Origin: Flavobacterium sp. KACC 22761
GTDB lineage: Bacteria; Bacteroidota; Bacteroidia; Flavobacteriales; Flavobacteriaceae
Direction of reading: 5' to 3'
Length of the DNA stretch: 64,000 nucleotides
NCBI RefSeq assembly: GCF_034058155.1
Contig: NZ_CP139148.1
Coordinates: 186,001 to 250,000, forward strand
Position numbers and translations under genes: made by a program. Shown here piece by piece: positions 51,271 to 59,336 of the stretch (its first letter is position 1; each line of letters begins with the position of its first letter). The notes beneath the pieces were generated by a model. That model was not told where the DNA came from and made no database searches. It saw only the letters and a program-made list of their open reading frames with translations.

Positions 51271-51903
51271 ATGAGCACATTATTAGATAATTTAAGCTGG
51301 AGATATGCAACTAAAAAATACGATGCAACTAAAAAAATATCTGCAGCAGATTTGAATACATTGAAAGAAGCGGTAAGATTAGCAGCTTCTTCATACGGAT
51401 TACAACCATATAAAGTAATTATCGTTGAAAATCCAGAAATTAGAGAAAAATTAAAAGCTGCTGCTTGGGGACAAACGCAACTTACAGATGCTTCGCAAAT
51501 ATTTGTATTTGCTAATGACTTAAACGCAGGACCAGAATCTGTGGCGGCTTATATTAAAAATATTAGCGAAACAAGAGGAGTTCCTACTGAAGCTTTAGGC
51601 GGATTTGCAGATATGATGAATGGGGTAATTTCGAACCTATCTCAAGATGCTAAAAATATCTGGACATCAAAACAAACTTATATTGCTTTAGGAACTTTAT
51701 TAGCAGCTGCAGCCGAATTAAAAATCGATGCAACGCCAATGGAAGGTTTCAATCCAGCACAATTCAATGAAATCTTAGGTTTCGATAAATTAGGCTTAAA
51801 TGCTGCTGTTATCGCTGCCGTAGGTTACAGACATGATGAGGACGACGCTCAGCATTACAAAAAAGTTAGAAAATCACAAGAAGAATTATTTATCACTCTT
51901 TAA
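51271..51903 (+). CDS. NAD(P)H-dependent oxidoreductase, nitroreductase family
   Basis: 210 aa, FMN-dependent dimeric fold. N-terminal LSWRYATKKYDATKKISAAD and RLAASSYGLQPYKVIIVENP carry FMN phosphate contacts; central NIWTSKQTYIALGTLLAAAAEL and the end IAAVGYRHDEDD complete it. Closest in layout to NfsB/DrgA-type oxygen-insensitive reductases of quinones or nitro-compounds. Second gene of the MarR operon, suggesting a detoxification role under MarR control. Cytoplasmic. Confidence 0.9.
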   Translation: MSTLLDNLSWRYATKKYDATKKISAADLNTLKEAVRLAASSYGLQPYKVIIVENPEIREKLKAAAWGQTQLTDASQIFVFANDLNAGPESVAAYIKNISETRGVPTEALGGFADMMNGVISNLSQDAKNIWTSKQTYIALGTLLAAAAELKIDATPMEGFNPAQFNEILGFDKLGLNAAVIAAVGYRHDEDDAQHYKKVRKSQEELFITL

Positions 51904-51934
51904 TTATTATTAATCCAAATTCAATTTTAACAAA

Positions 51935-52501
51935 ATGAAAAATTTAAAAACAATCGCAATTGCATTATTCGTAGCAGTAGCCGGAATCTCAGTAAACGCT
52001 CAAACTAAAAAAATCGACGTAAAAGCATCTTCTATCAAATGGGTAGGTAAAAAAGTAACTGGAGAGCACTCTGGAACTGTAAACTTCAAAGAAGGAGCTG
52101 TAGTTTTCAAAGGAAAAAAATTAGTTGGAGGAAGCTTCACAGTTGATATGACTTCATTAACTTCTACAGATTTAACTGGAGAATACCAAGGAAAATTAAA
52201 CGGTCACTTAAAAGCTGACGATTTCTTTGGAACAGACAAATTCCCAACTGCAAAATTAGTTTTCAAAACTATCGGTGCTAAATCTGCTGACGTTTATACT
52301 GTAACTGCTGATTTGACTATTAAAGGAATCACTAAACCTGTTACTTTTGATATTACTGTAGCTGGAAACACTGCAACAACTGCTTTTAAAGTTGACAGAA
52401 CTAAATATGATATCAAATATGGTTCAGGAAGTTTCTTCCAAGGTTTGGGAGACAAAACTATCTATGACGAATTTGAATTAACTGTAGCTTTAAAATTCTA
52501 A
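51935..52501 (+). CDS. YceI-family periplasmic lipid-binding protein
   Basis: 188 aa with signal peptide (TIAIALFVAVAGISVNAQ). The rest is the lipocalin-like YceI barrel: KASSIKWVGKKVTGEHSGTVNF, GGSFTVDMTSLTSTDLTGEY, HLKADDFFGTDKFPTAKLVF, ending FEFT-like DEFELTVALKF. YceI proteins bind polyisoprenoid quinone-like chains, which matches the redox enzyme upstream. Third gene of the MarR unit, 31 bp after the nitroreductase stop. Codon use is very regular, as in a highly expressed gene. A strong terminator follows. Confidence 0.94.
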   Translation: MKNLKTIAIALFVAVAGISVNAQTKKIDVKASSIKWVGKKVTGEHSGTVNFKEGAVVFKGKKLVGGSFTVDMTSLTSTDLTGEYQGKLNGHLKADDFFGTDKFPTAKLVFKTIGAKSADVYTVTADLTIKGITKPVTFDITVAGNTATTAFKVDRTKYDIKYGSGSFFQGLGDKTIYDEFELTVALKF

Positions 52502-52528
52502 TTTTTAGACTTACTAATTCATTATACG

Positions 52529-52563
52529 AAAAACCCCAATAGAGTGAGCTATTGGGGTTTTTC
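52529..52563. terminator. Terminator after the YceI gene
   Basis: aaaaaccccaatag pairs with ctattggggttttt around gagtgag (a t-rich run follows). It also has an A-run on the left and could serve the convergent toxin gene. Confidence 0.85.
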
Positions 52564-52567
52564 ATTT

Positions 52568-52885
52568 TTATTTATTCCTTTTTATTTTCACTGGATTTTG
52601 CCTTGTATCAAACACATCTAAGATTTCCACTGCATTCTTTTCTAAATTAATCCAGTAAATAATCTTATAACTTTTGAAAACTAAATAACGTAGCTCTTTT
52701 GAATAATTTTCTAACAATTCTTCTTTTTGACCAATTGTAGCTTGTGTTTTTAGCTTAAGAGTTTCTTTCGTAATTCCAATCACAAGTTTTCTGGCAACGT
52801 TCAAACTTGCCTCTTTCTTATAATAGTCAAAAATATTTTTAAGTTCATTTTTTGCAAAATCTGTCCAATAAATCTTTAACTCCAT
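52568..52885 (-). CDS. RelE/ParE-family toxin
   Basis: 105 aa with the RelE/ParE fold: MELKIYWTDFAKNELKNIFDYY, then LVIGITKETLKLKTQATIGQK and the C-terminal pair ELRYLVFKSYKIIYWINLEKN and VEILDVFDTRQNP. This layout, with the ending R.NP, is typical of plasmid-stabilisation type ParE toxins. The gene overlaps the antitoxin gene by 10 bp. Whether it targets gyrase (ParE) or ribosome-bound mRNA (RelE) cannot be decided. Confidence 0.88.
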   Translation of the reverse strand: MELKIYWTDFAKNELKNIFDYYKKEASLNVARKLVIGITKETLKLKTQATIGQKEELLENYSKELRYLVFKSYKIIYWINLEKNAVEILDVFDTRQNPVKIKRNK

Positions 52886-53130
52886 TTTTCGATTTCAGAA
52901 ATTAAATTATCAGATTCTGTAACACGCCCTTTTCTTGAATCCTCTAAAGAATCATCAATTCTTTTTCGAAAATCAGCAATAGACATTGGTTTAAATTCTG
53001 AATCTGTTTTAATTTCTTTCTTCAATAATTTTTCAAATTGAGAAATAGCTTTCTCACTTTCAAGTTTAAGAAAGTCTCTAATAAAAATCACTTTTCGAGT
53101 ATCTAAATCCATTTCTTTTATTTTTATCAA
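52876..53130 (-). CDS. Antitoxin of the RelE/ParE pair
   Basis: 84 aa, predicted to neutralise the toxin encoded immediately downstream. It starts MIKIKEMDLDTRKVIFIRDF, has helical FLKLESEKAISQFEKLLKKE, and an acidic C-terminal tail (RKRIDDSLEDSRKGRVTESD). The gene order and overlap (52876-52885) are those of type II modules. No named antitoxin family is certain. The intervening upstream region 53131-53339 shows no obvious dyad operator. Confidence 0.8.
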   Translation of the reverse strand: MIKIKEMDLDTRKVIFIRDFLKLESEKAISQFEKLLKKEIKTDSEFKPMSIADFRKRIDDSLEDSRKGRVTESDNLISEIEKWS

Positions 53131-53339
53131 AGTTACAAATTATCTTTCAATGAAAATTTAATTGTAATTATTTTTAGAACAACTCTCAAATAAAACTATT
53201 AGTAAATTTCTTTTCAAAAAAATAACGTTCTTAATACTAAAGTAACGCTTTGATAATAACTATAACCGAATTGATTAACATTCGGACTCTAATTTTGAGC
53301 AAATTAAAAAATCAAAAACTAGAAATTAACATTATAGTT

Positions 53340-54620
53340 ATGAAAACAAAACTACAAATTGTTGCTCTTGCCCTTTTGAGCAATTTTTTTCTACAAGCAC
53401 AACAAGCCACAAAAGGAATTATTGGAACTTCTAATTGGATGAACAATTGGACCAATTTTAAACCTGCTGCGAACGAATATAATGAAGCAACCAATATAAT
53501 TGCAGGAACTATTGACAAAGACATGAAATTGCTAAAACGCAATACGTATCAATTAGTTGGTGTTGTGTATGTTACCAATAATGCAACTTTAACTATTGAG
53601 CCGGGAACTGTTATTCGAGGCGACGACAAAACTTGCGGCACACTTGTAATTACAAACGGTGCAAAAATTATGGCCGAAGGCCTAGAAACAGATCCAATTG
53701 TTTTTACATCAAACAAAGAAAAAACAGAAAGAAAACCGGGTGATTGGGGTGGCATTATAGTTTTAGGAAAAGCGCCAATAAACAACTTAGGCGGACTTCA
53801 TACTTTGCCTTTTGATTTAGAACCAATGCTGAATCACTATGGCGGGCAAGATGCCGAAGACAATTCGGGAATTCTTAAATATGTTAGAATTGAATATGCT
53901 GGAAGAAAATTAAGCTCTCTGAAAGAATTAAACGGACTTTCATTGGCTGGTGTTGGAAGAAAAACCGTTTTAAGTAACATCCAAATTAGTTTTTCAAATG
54001 ATGATTCTTTTGAATGTTATGGCGGCGATATGAATTTGAACAATTTGATTTCGTACCGAACTACAGATGATGATTTTGATTTTACGCAAGGTGCACAAAT
54101 CAACATCAGCAACAGCATTGCAATTCGTCACCCATTTTCATCTGATATTTCGGGATCAAGATGTTTTGAAGTCGATTCATACGACAAAATCGGGACTACT
54201 GATATGTCTAAAAAAATGACCAAAATTAACGCTTCAAACATTACTTTGATCAATTTGGAAGAAAACAATCAAGGATTGGTTCGTGAATCGGTTTATGTTC
54301 GTGAAAACACTTTCTTCAATTTATCAAATAGTATTGTTTCAGGTTTTACTCCTTTTGTTTTATTGGAAGGAAATATCGGAAACGGAAATGAAAATCTTTC
54401 AAAAATCACTTTCAAAAATATCATTGTAAACAATTGCAACGATGGCATCACAAGCGAATCTGCGGCAAGCAATCCTGTCATCGAAAGTTATTATAATGCT
54501 CAAAATTCAGGTATAGAATATACAAAAATGAAAAATACGGAGTTGTTTACAACACCAAACATCAAAGGAAGTCCAGATTTTAGGGCAAACGTAAACAACA
54601 CCTTAGCCATTGGAAACTAA
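53340..54620 (+). CDS. Secreted right-handed beta-helix-like protein
   Basis: ATG 53340 gives 426 aa with a signal peptide (LQIVALALLSNFFLQAQQ). An upstream in-frame start at 53250 would add a non-signal leader and is rejected. The body has short beta-rungs typical of a parallel beta-helix: NNATLTIEPGTVIRGDD, TLVITNGAKIMAEG, GDWGGIIVLGKAPINN, GILKYVRIEYAGRKL. Proteins of this type in Bacteroidota are secreted or surface; no T9SS C-terminal domain is visible. It lies upstream of the trp leader in the same direction with a 125-bp gap; no functional link is evident. Confidence 0.82.
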   Translation: MKTKLQIVALALLSNFFLQAQQATKGIIGTSNWMNNWTNFKPAANEYNEATNIIAGTIDKDMKLLKRNTYQLVGVVYVTNNATLTIEPGTVIRGDDKTCGTLVITNGAKIMAEGLETDPIVFTSNKEKTERKPGDWGGIIVLGKAPINNLGGLHTLPFDLEPMLNHYGGQDAEDNSGILKYVRIEYAGRKLSSLKELNGLSLAGVGRKTVLSNIQISFSNDDSFECYGGDMNLNNLISYRTTDDDFDFTQGAQINISNSIAIRHPFSSDISGSRCFEVDSYDKIGTTDMSKKMTKINASNITLINLEENNQGLVRESVYVRENTFFNLSNSIVSGFTPFVLLEGNIGNGNENLSKITFKNIIVNNCNDGITSESAASNPVIESYYNAQNSGIEYTKMKNTELFTTPNIKGSPDFRANVNNTLAIGN

Positions 54621-54717
54621 GGCTTTGTTGTGTTTCTAAATTTTAAAATTTAACAAAATTTCAATTTTTGAAAAGTTTTTTTTGAGATTTTATGTCTTTT
54701 AATTCAAATTACCTTTA

Positions 54718-54725
54718 TATCTTTG
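54718..54725 (+). promoter_or_regulatory. -7 box tatctttg of the trp operon
   Basis: It matches TAnnTTTG exactly, 19 bp before the leader-peptide ATG, so the transcript would start close to the leader. A -33 TTG at the ideal spacing is not clear (tttg at 54681-54684). Confidence 0.5.
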
Positions 54726-54744
54726 TGACATCAAAAATAAAGAA

Positions 54745-54801
54745 ATGAAAATATTAATGAACAATACTTGGTGGTGGAAGAATTTACGTCAAACGTCGTG
54801 A
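54745..54801 (+). CDS. trpL: trp operon leader peptide (three consecutive Trp codons)
   Basis: 18-residue ORF, MKILMNNTWWWKNLRQTS, with TGG TGG TGG at 54769-54777. It begins just downstream of the -7 box and is followed by an intrinsic terminator (54840-54875) and trpE. The stop region gtcgtga (54795-54801) is exactly complementary to tcacgac (54852-54858), which lies in the loop and 3' arm of the terminator. Ribosome stalling at the Trp codons would leave that antiterminator free. Completing the peptide would cover it and let the terminator form. Classical transcription attenuation is therefore strongly suggested by sequence. Confidence 0.85.
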   Translation: MKILMNNTWWWKNLRQTS

Positions 54802-54839
54802 ACGAAGCTTCCTATGGTATTTTCAAAACTATAAATTTA

Positions 54840-54875
54840 AAGGGCTTGTCATCACGACAAGCCCTTTTTTTTTTT
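54840..54875 (+). terminator. trp attenuator terminator
   Basis: gggcttgtc (54842-54850) pairs with gacaagccc (54856-54864), followed by eleven T. It competes with the antiterminator pairing 54795-54801 with 54852-54858. It is 50 bp before trpE. Confidence 0.9.
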
Positions 54876-54925
54876 GATCAAAACTCTAGCTGAAAAACAT
54901 ATTAAAAACTAAAAAACAACATACT

Positions 54926-56326
54926 TTGAAACCGTTTATACTTAATACACATTACAAACAAATTCTGGCAGACACTATTACGCCAGTAAGTATTTATTTT
55001 AAAATCAGAGATAAATTTCCAAATAGTTTATTGTTGGAAAGTAGTGATTACCACGGAAATGATAACAGCTTTTCTTACATCTGTTGTAACCCGATTGCAA
55101 CGATTAAAATTGAAAATGAAGTAATCACAAAAACTTTTCCTGATGGAACTTCGGAACTAAATAAAATCGATACTCAAACTAGTATTCCGGAAGTAATTCA
55201 GGAATTTTCAAGCCAGTTTAAATCAGAGAAAAACGATTTTAAATTCATCAATAACGGATTATTTGGCTACATTTCTTATGATGCCGTTCGTTATTTCGAG
55301 AAAGTTTCGATTGCCAAAAAAGATACTGCGACTTCAATTCCTGACGTATTTTATGCAGTTTACCAAAATATTATTGCAATCAACCACTTCAAAAACGAAG
55401 CCTATATTTTTTGCCACAGCGTTGACGGAAGAAACAACATTTCTGAAATCGAGCAATTATTGCAATCAAGAAATATCGCTTTATACAAATTCACGAAAGA
55501 AGGTGAAGGTTTTTCAAACTTAACTGACGAAGAATTTAAGCACAATGTGGCTTTAGCCAAAAAACATTGCTTTCGCGGAGATGTTTTTCAATTAGTTCTT
55601 TCGCGTCGTTTTACACAAGGTTTCAAAGGTGACGAATTCAATGTTTATCGTGCATTAAGAAGCATTAATCCATCGCCATATTTGTTCTTTTTTGATTATG
55701 GAGATTTCAAGATATTCGGTTCTTCCCCTGAAGCACAAATTATCGTGAAAAACAGAAAAGCTGAAATTCATCCAATCGCTGGAACTTTCAAAAGAACCGG
55801 AAATGACGAACGTGACGCGCTTTTAGCAAAAGAGCTTTCTGAAGATAAGAAAGAAAACAGCGAACACGTAATGCTCGTTGATTTGGCCAGAAATGATTTG
55901 AGCCGAAATGGTCATGATGTGAATGTAGAAAAATACAGAGAAGTTCAGTTTTTCTCACACGTAATTCACTTGGTTTCAAAAGTTACCGGACATTTACATG
56001 ACAAAGCGACCACGATGCAAGTTGTTGCCGATACTTTCCCAGCAGGAACTTTGAGCGGTGCTCCAAAACACAGAGCAATGCAGTTGATTGAGGATTACGA
56101 AAAAACAAATCGTAATTTCTACGGAGGCGCAATTGGAGTAATGGATTTTGACGGAAACTTTAATCACGCCATTATGATCCGAACTTTCCTCTCTAAAAAT
56201 CACCAATTGCATTGTCAAGCGGGCGCGGGAATCGTAGCAAGTTCTGATGAAGAAAGCGAAATGCAGGAAGTTTATAATAAGTTAAGAGCGTTGAATACGG
56301 CCTTGGAAATGGCAGAAAATATCTAA
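54926..56326 (+). CDS. trpE: Anthranilate synthase component I
   Basis: Converts chorismate and ammonia to anthranilate, first step of tryptophan synthesis. 466 aa from a TTG start (54926) that gives MKPFILNTHYKQILADTITP. The LLESS feedback motif (NSLLLESSDYHGN) is present, suggesting Trp inhibition. The chorismate-binding domain has FQLVLSRRF, GSSPEAQIIV, HPIAGTFKRTG, DLARNDLSRNG, GTLSGAPKHRAM and the final GGAIGVMDFDG. It heads the trp operon after the attenuator. TTG rather than ATG may lower its translation. A PabB role is possible but the operon argues for TrpE. Confidence 0.96.
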   Translation: MKPFILNTHYKQILADTITPVSIYFKIRDKFPNSLLLESSDYHGNDNSFSYICCNPIATIKIENEVITKTFPDGTSELNKIDTQTSIPEVIQEFSSQFKSEKNDFKFINNGLFGYISYDAVRYFEKVSIAKKDTATSIPDVFYAVYQNIIAINHFKNEAYIFCHSVDGRNNISEIEQLLQSRNIALYKFTKEGEGFSNLTDEEFKHNVALAKKHCFRGDVFQLVLSRRFTQGFKGDEFNVYRALRSINPSPYLFFFDYGDFKIFGSSPEAQIIVKNRKAEIHPIAGTFKRTGNDERDALLAKELSEDKKENSEHVMLVDLARNDLSRNGHDVNVEKYREVQFFSHVIHLVSKVTGHLHDKATTMQVVADTFPAGTLSGAPKHRAMQLIEDYEKTNRNFYGGAIGVMDFDGNFNHAIMIRTFLSKNHQLHCQAGAGIVASSDEESEMQEVYNKLRALNTALEMAENI

Positions 56327-56373
56327 TAAACAGTCACATTTTTAAGTCTCAGTAACGCAGAATAATTAACGTT

Positions 56374-56470
56374 ATGTCCCCGAGGTTAAAACCTCGGGCT
56401 ATATTTGAAAACAAACGAACATAAAAAGAATGCTAAGTAAATATAGACAGCGGTTTAAACCGCTGGAGAC
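56374..56470. repeat. Nested palindromes (family ggtttaaacc) between trpE and the lipoprotein gene
   Basis: cccgaggttaaaacctcggg (56379-56398) and agcggtttaaaccgct (56449-56464) are joined by atattt...aaatat arms. It is related in design to 45173-45259. It lies within a co-directional operon. Confidence 0.65.
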
Positions 56471-56523
56471 AAAGATTGACAAAACCATAAACTATAAACT
56501 ACAAACCATAAACATTAAAAACC

Positions 56524-56967
56524 ATGAAAAAAGCAGTATCAATTTTAATTTTAATCATTACCATCACTTCTTGCAATTCTGATAAAAAAACAAATCCAAT
56601 TCAAGGAACTTGGCGTCTTATATCAGCTGAAACGACAGAAAAAGATTCCACTTTTTCGACTTTCAATCCAAAAACAAAAATGATTAAGATTATAAATGAA
56701 ACACATTTTGCTTTTTTCAATCATGATTTAGTAAACGGAAAAGATTCGACAAATGCAGTATTTTTTGGCGGAGGCGGAAAATACACTTTAAAAGATAGTG
56801 TTTACACCGAAAATTTAGAATATTTCAACAACCGTCAATGGGAAAATGGAAAATTTGAGTTTGTAGTAAAAGTTAAAAATGACACTCTAACTCAAAAAGG
56901 AGTAGAAAAAGTAGAAAAATTAGGAATCGATAGAATCATTACTGAAAAGTACGTTCGAGAAAAATAA
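56524..56967 (+). CDS. Lipocalin-like lipoprotein inserted in the trp operon
   Basis: 147 aa with a lipobox (ILIITITSCNSDKK, Cys17). The mature part looks like a lipocalin-like/DUF domain (NPIQGTWRLISAE; KMIKIINETHFAFFN; GGGGKYTLKDSVYTENLEYF). This GTWRL opening is common in Bacteroidota secreted proteins. It lies between trpE and trpG without its own obvious promoter. No link to Trp synthesis is known to me; the insertion is an oddity of this operon. Envelope location expected. Confidence 0.78.
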   Translation: MKKAVSILILIITITSCNSDKKTNPIQGTWRLISAETTEKDSTFSTFNPKTKMIKIINETHFAFFNHDLVNGKDSTNAVFFGGGGKYTLKDSVYTENLEYFNNRQWENGKFEFVVKVKNDTLTQKGVEKVEKLGIDRIITEKYVREK

Positions 56968-56997
56968 AAAATTAGTTTCAGGTTTCAAGTTACAAAA

Positions 56998-57034
56998 CTT
57001 AGAACCTCAGAATCTTAGCAACTTAGAACCTTAG
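56998..57034. repeat. Tandem cttag-word array before trpG
   Basis: cttagaacctcagaatctta and onward (cttag or close variants every 8-10 bp) ends 5 bp before ATG 57040. Same family as 35660-35694 and 59298-59332. Confidence 0.6.
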
Positions 57035-57039
57035 AAAAA

Positions 57040-57606
57040 ATGAAAAAAATATTAGTTATAGACAATTACGATAGTTTCACTTATAATTTAGTGCACTATT
57101 TAGAAGATTTAAATTGCGAAGTAACCGTTTACAGAAACGACGAATTCGAAATTGACGAAATCGCTTCTTTCGAAAAAATATTGCTTTCGCCAGGACCTGG
57201 AATTCCAGATGAAGCTGGTTTATTAAAAGCCGTAATCGAAAAATACAGCCCAACGAAAAGTATACTGGGCGTTTGTTTAGGACAACAGGCAATCGGAGAG
57301 GTTTTTGGCGGAACACTTTCGAACCTTGATAAAGTATATCACGGCGTTGCAACGAATGTAAAAACAGTAGTTTCAGACGAGATTTTATTTGAAGGCTTAG
57401 GAAATGAATTTGAAGTTGGAAGATACCACTCTTGGGTTGTCGATGCCAATTTACCTGAAGATTTAGAAGCAACTTCAGTAGATGAAAACGGACAAATTAT
57501 GTCATTGAGACACAAAACTTATGACGTAAGAGGCGTGCAATTTCACCCTGAAAGTGTTTTAACTCCAAACGGAAAAAGGATTTTAGAGAACTGGATCAAA
57601 AGTTAG
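57040..57606 (+). CDS. trpG: Anthranilate synthase component II (glutamine amidotransferase)
   Basis: 188 aa class I glutamine amidotransferase giving ammonia to TrpE. Motifs: VIDNYDSFTYNLVHYL, LLSPGPGIPDEAG, nucleophile Cys in GVCLGQQAIGEVFGG, and HPES (FHPESVLTP) with catalytic His/Glu. It may also serve PabB (amphibolic TrpG/PabA), as is common when only one copy exists. It is separated from trpE by the lipoprotein gene. Start supported by the conserved VIDNYDSF. Confidence 0.95.
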   Translation: MKKILVIDNYDSFTYNLVHYLEDLNCEVTVYRNDEFEIDEIASFEKILLSPGPGIPDEAGLLKAVIEKYSPTKSILGVCLGQQAIGEVFGGTLSNLDKVYHGVATNVKTVVSDEILFEGLGNEFEVGRYHSWVVDANLPEDLEATSVDENGQIMSLRHKTYDVRGVQFHPESVLTPNGKRILENWIKS

Positions 57607-57616
57607 CCGAAAGTTT

Positions 57617-57736
57617 CAAAGTCGAAAGTCATAAAGTCTAATAGCAAACGATTAAACTTTCTTTCGATTAAAACAAAAAATATAAATCAATTCAAAAATA
57701 TCAAAGTTCGAAAACTTTATGACTTTCAACTTTGGA
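57617..57736. repeat. Inverted repeat of aaagtcgaaagtc words between trpG and GNAT gene
   Basis: caaagtcgaaagtcataaag (57617-57636) faces ctttatgactttcaactttg (57716-57735). The last copy (ggactttatgact) abuts the GNAT ATG at 57748. A sister element is at 58163-58290. Confidence 0.7.
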
Positions 57737-57747
57737 CTTTATGACTC

Positions 57748-58155
57748 ATGGAAATAACAATTTCAGAAACCCGAGAAATCAGCATAGACGACATTTTAGT
57801 TTTATATAAAGCAAATGAATGGAGTTCTGCAAGCAAACCAAACGAACTTTATAACGGATTATTAAATTCGGAAACATTAGTAACCGCCTGGGAAGGAAAA
57901 AAACTGGTCGGACTTGGGAATGCGATTTCTGATGGATTTTTAACCGTTTATTATCCTCATCTTTTAGTACTTCCGGAATATCAAGGAAAAGGAATTGGAA
58001 AATTGATTATGGATAAAATGCAGGAGAAATACAAGCATTTTCATATGCAAATGCTGACTGCAGACGGAAGATCAGTTGACTTTTACAAAAAAAATGGTTT
58101 TGAACGCGCCGGAAAAACAGAACCAATGTGGATTTATCAAGGCAATGAACATTAA
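57748..58155 (+). CDS. GNAT-family N-acetyltransferase (YgjF-like), within trp operon
   Basis: 135 aa with the acetyl-CoA loop in LLVLPEYQGKGIGKLIMDKMQEKY (QGKGIG) and the C-terminal ADGRSVDFYKKNGFERAG. It starts directly after a repeat array. Substrate unknown; the fold and length (single domain) resemble small-molecule or amine acetyltransferases. Interleaved between trpG and trpD with no promoter seen, so it would be co-expressed. It may have entered the operon by insertion, flanked on both sides by aaagtcgaaagtc repeats. Confidence 0.88.
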   Translation: MEITISETREISIDDILVLYKANEWSSASKPNELYNGLLNSETLVTAWEGKKLVGLGNAISDGFLTVYYPHLLVLPEYQGKGIGKLIMDKMQEKYKHFHMQMLTADGRSVDFYKKNGFERAGKTEPMWIYQGNEH

Positions 58156-58162
58156 AAAATTT

Positions 58163-58290
58163 AGTCGTAAAGTCTAATGTCGAAAGTCATAAAGTCAATT
58201 ACGAACTAAAAAAATATAAATAACACAACACTAAAATAAGTATCAGAGGCAAAAGACTTTAAGACTTTTGACATTCGACTTTAAGACTCA
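58163..58290. repeat. Inverted repeat of gtcgaaagtcataaag words between GNAT gene and trpD
   Basis: ttagtcgtaaagtctaatgt and cgaaagtcataaagtca on the left (58163-58198) face aaaagactttaagacttttg and acattcgactttaagactc on the right (58251-58290), ending 5 bp before ATG 58296. Same family as 57617-57736; the two flank the GNAT gene. Confidence 0.7.
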
Positions 58291-58295
58291 AAAAA

Positions 58296-59288
58296 ATGAA
58301 AACTATATTAAATAAATTAATCAACCACGAAGTCCTTTCAAAAGAAGAGGCAAAGAACGTTTTGATTAATATTTCAAGCGGTCAATACAATCCAAGCCAG
58401 ATTTCGGCATTTTTGACTGTATTTATGATGCGAAGCATTACAATTGAAGAACTTTCTGGCTTTCGCGAAGCTTTATTAGAATTGTGTATTCGTGTCGATT
58501 TATCAGCTTATAACACGATCGATTTATGCGGAACAGGTGGTGACGGAAAAGATACTTTCAACATTTCGACTTTAGCGTCATTTGTTGCTGCCGGAGCTGG
58601 AATAAAAGTGGCAAAACATGGAAATTACGGCGTTTCATCGATTTCAGGATCAAGCAACGTAATGGAGAAAATGGGAATTAAATTCAGCAACGAACCTGAT
58701 TTCTTAGAAAAATGTATCGATCAGGCTGGAATTTGCGTTTTACACGCTCCCCTATTTCACCCTGCAATGAAAAATGTTGGCCCAATAAGAAAAGAACTGG
58801 CTGTAAAAACCTTCTTCAATATGTTAGGGCCAATGGTAAACCCATCATTTCCACAAAATCAATTAGTTGGAGTTTTCAATTTAGAATTAGCGAGAATGTA
58901 TGCTTATTTATATCAAAATACTGATGTGAATTTCACAATCCTTCATTCGCTTGACGGTTATGACGAAATTTCTCTAACCGGGCCAACAAAAATCATTACC
59001 AGCCATATGGAAGGCATGATCAAACCCGAAGATTTTGGCGTTCGTCTTTTATCTCAAACTGAAATCGAAGGTGGTACAACAATAGAAGAATCGGCTGAAA
59101 TTTTTACGAATATTATTTCTGGAAAAGGAAACGAAGCGCAGAATAATGTTGTTTGTGCCAATGCCGCAATGGCAATCGCAACGGTTAATAAGTGCTCTCC
59201 GCAAGAAGGATTTGAATTGGCAAAAGAAAGTCTATTCTCTGGAAAAGGACTTCAAGCTTTAAAAAAATTACAGGATTTATCTCTTTAA
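58296..59288 (+). CDS. trpD: Anthranilate phosphoribosyltransferase
   Basis: 330 aa. Transfers phosphoribosyl from PRPP to anthranilate. PRPP loop: DLCGTGGDGKDTFNIST; then AKHGNYGVSSISGSSNVMEKMG, ARMYAYLYQ, HSLDGYDEISLTGPT (metal and substrate) and C-terminal ISGKGNEAQNNVVCANAAMAI. All conserved positions present. Stand-alone TrpD (not fused to TrpG). Fourth trp gene of the operon. Confidence 0.97.
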   Translation: MKTILNKLINHEVLSKEEAKNVLINISSGQYNPSQISAFLTVFMMRSITIEELSGFREALLELCIRVDLSAYNTIDLCGTGGDGKDTFNISTLASFVAAGAGIKVAKHGNYGVSSISGSSNVMEKMGIKFSNEPDFLEKCIDQAGICVLHAPLFHPAMKNVGPIRKELAVKTFFNMLGPMVNPSFPQNQLVGVFNLELARMYAYLYQNTDVNFTILHSLDGYDEISLTGPTKIITSHMEGMIKPEDFGVRLLSQTEIEGGTTIEESAEIFTNIISGKGNEAQNNVVCANAAMAIATVNKCSPQEGFELAKESLFSGKGLQALKKLQDLSL

Positions 59289-59297
59289 AACAAAAAC

Positions 59298-59332
59298 TTA
59301 GTACCTCAGTACCTTAGAAACTTAGCATCTTA
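59298..59332. repeat. Tandem cttag-word array before trpC
   Basis: cttagtacctcagtacctta and onward (ctTAG/cTCAG words) ends 4 bp before ATG 59337. Same family as 56998-57034; both sit flush against a trp-gene start. Confidence 0.6.
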
Positions 59333-59336
59333 AAAA

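Noticed and set aside
57617..58290. The two aaagtcgaaagtc repeats flanking the GNAT gene as a composite transposon
   Set aside because: No transposase, no target-site duplication, and similar repeats occur in spacers without any inserted gene.
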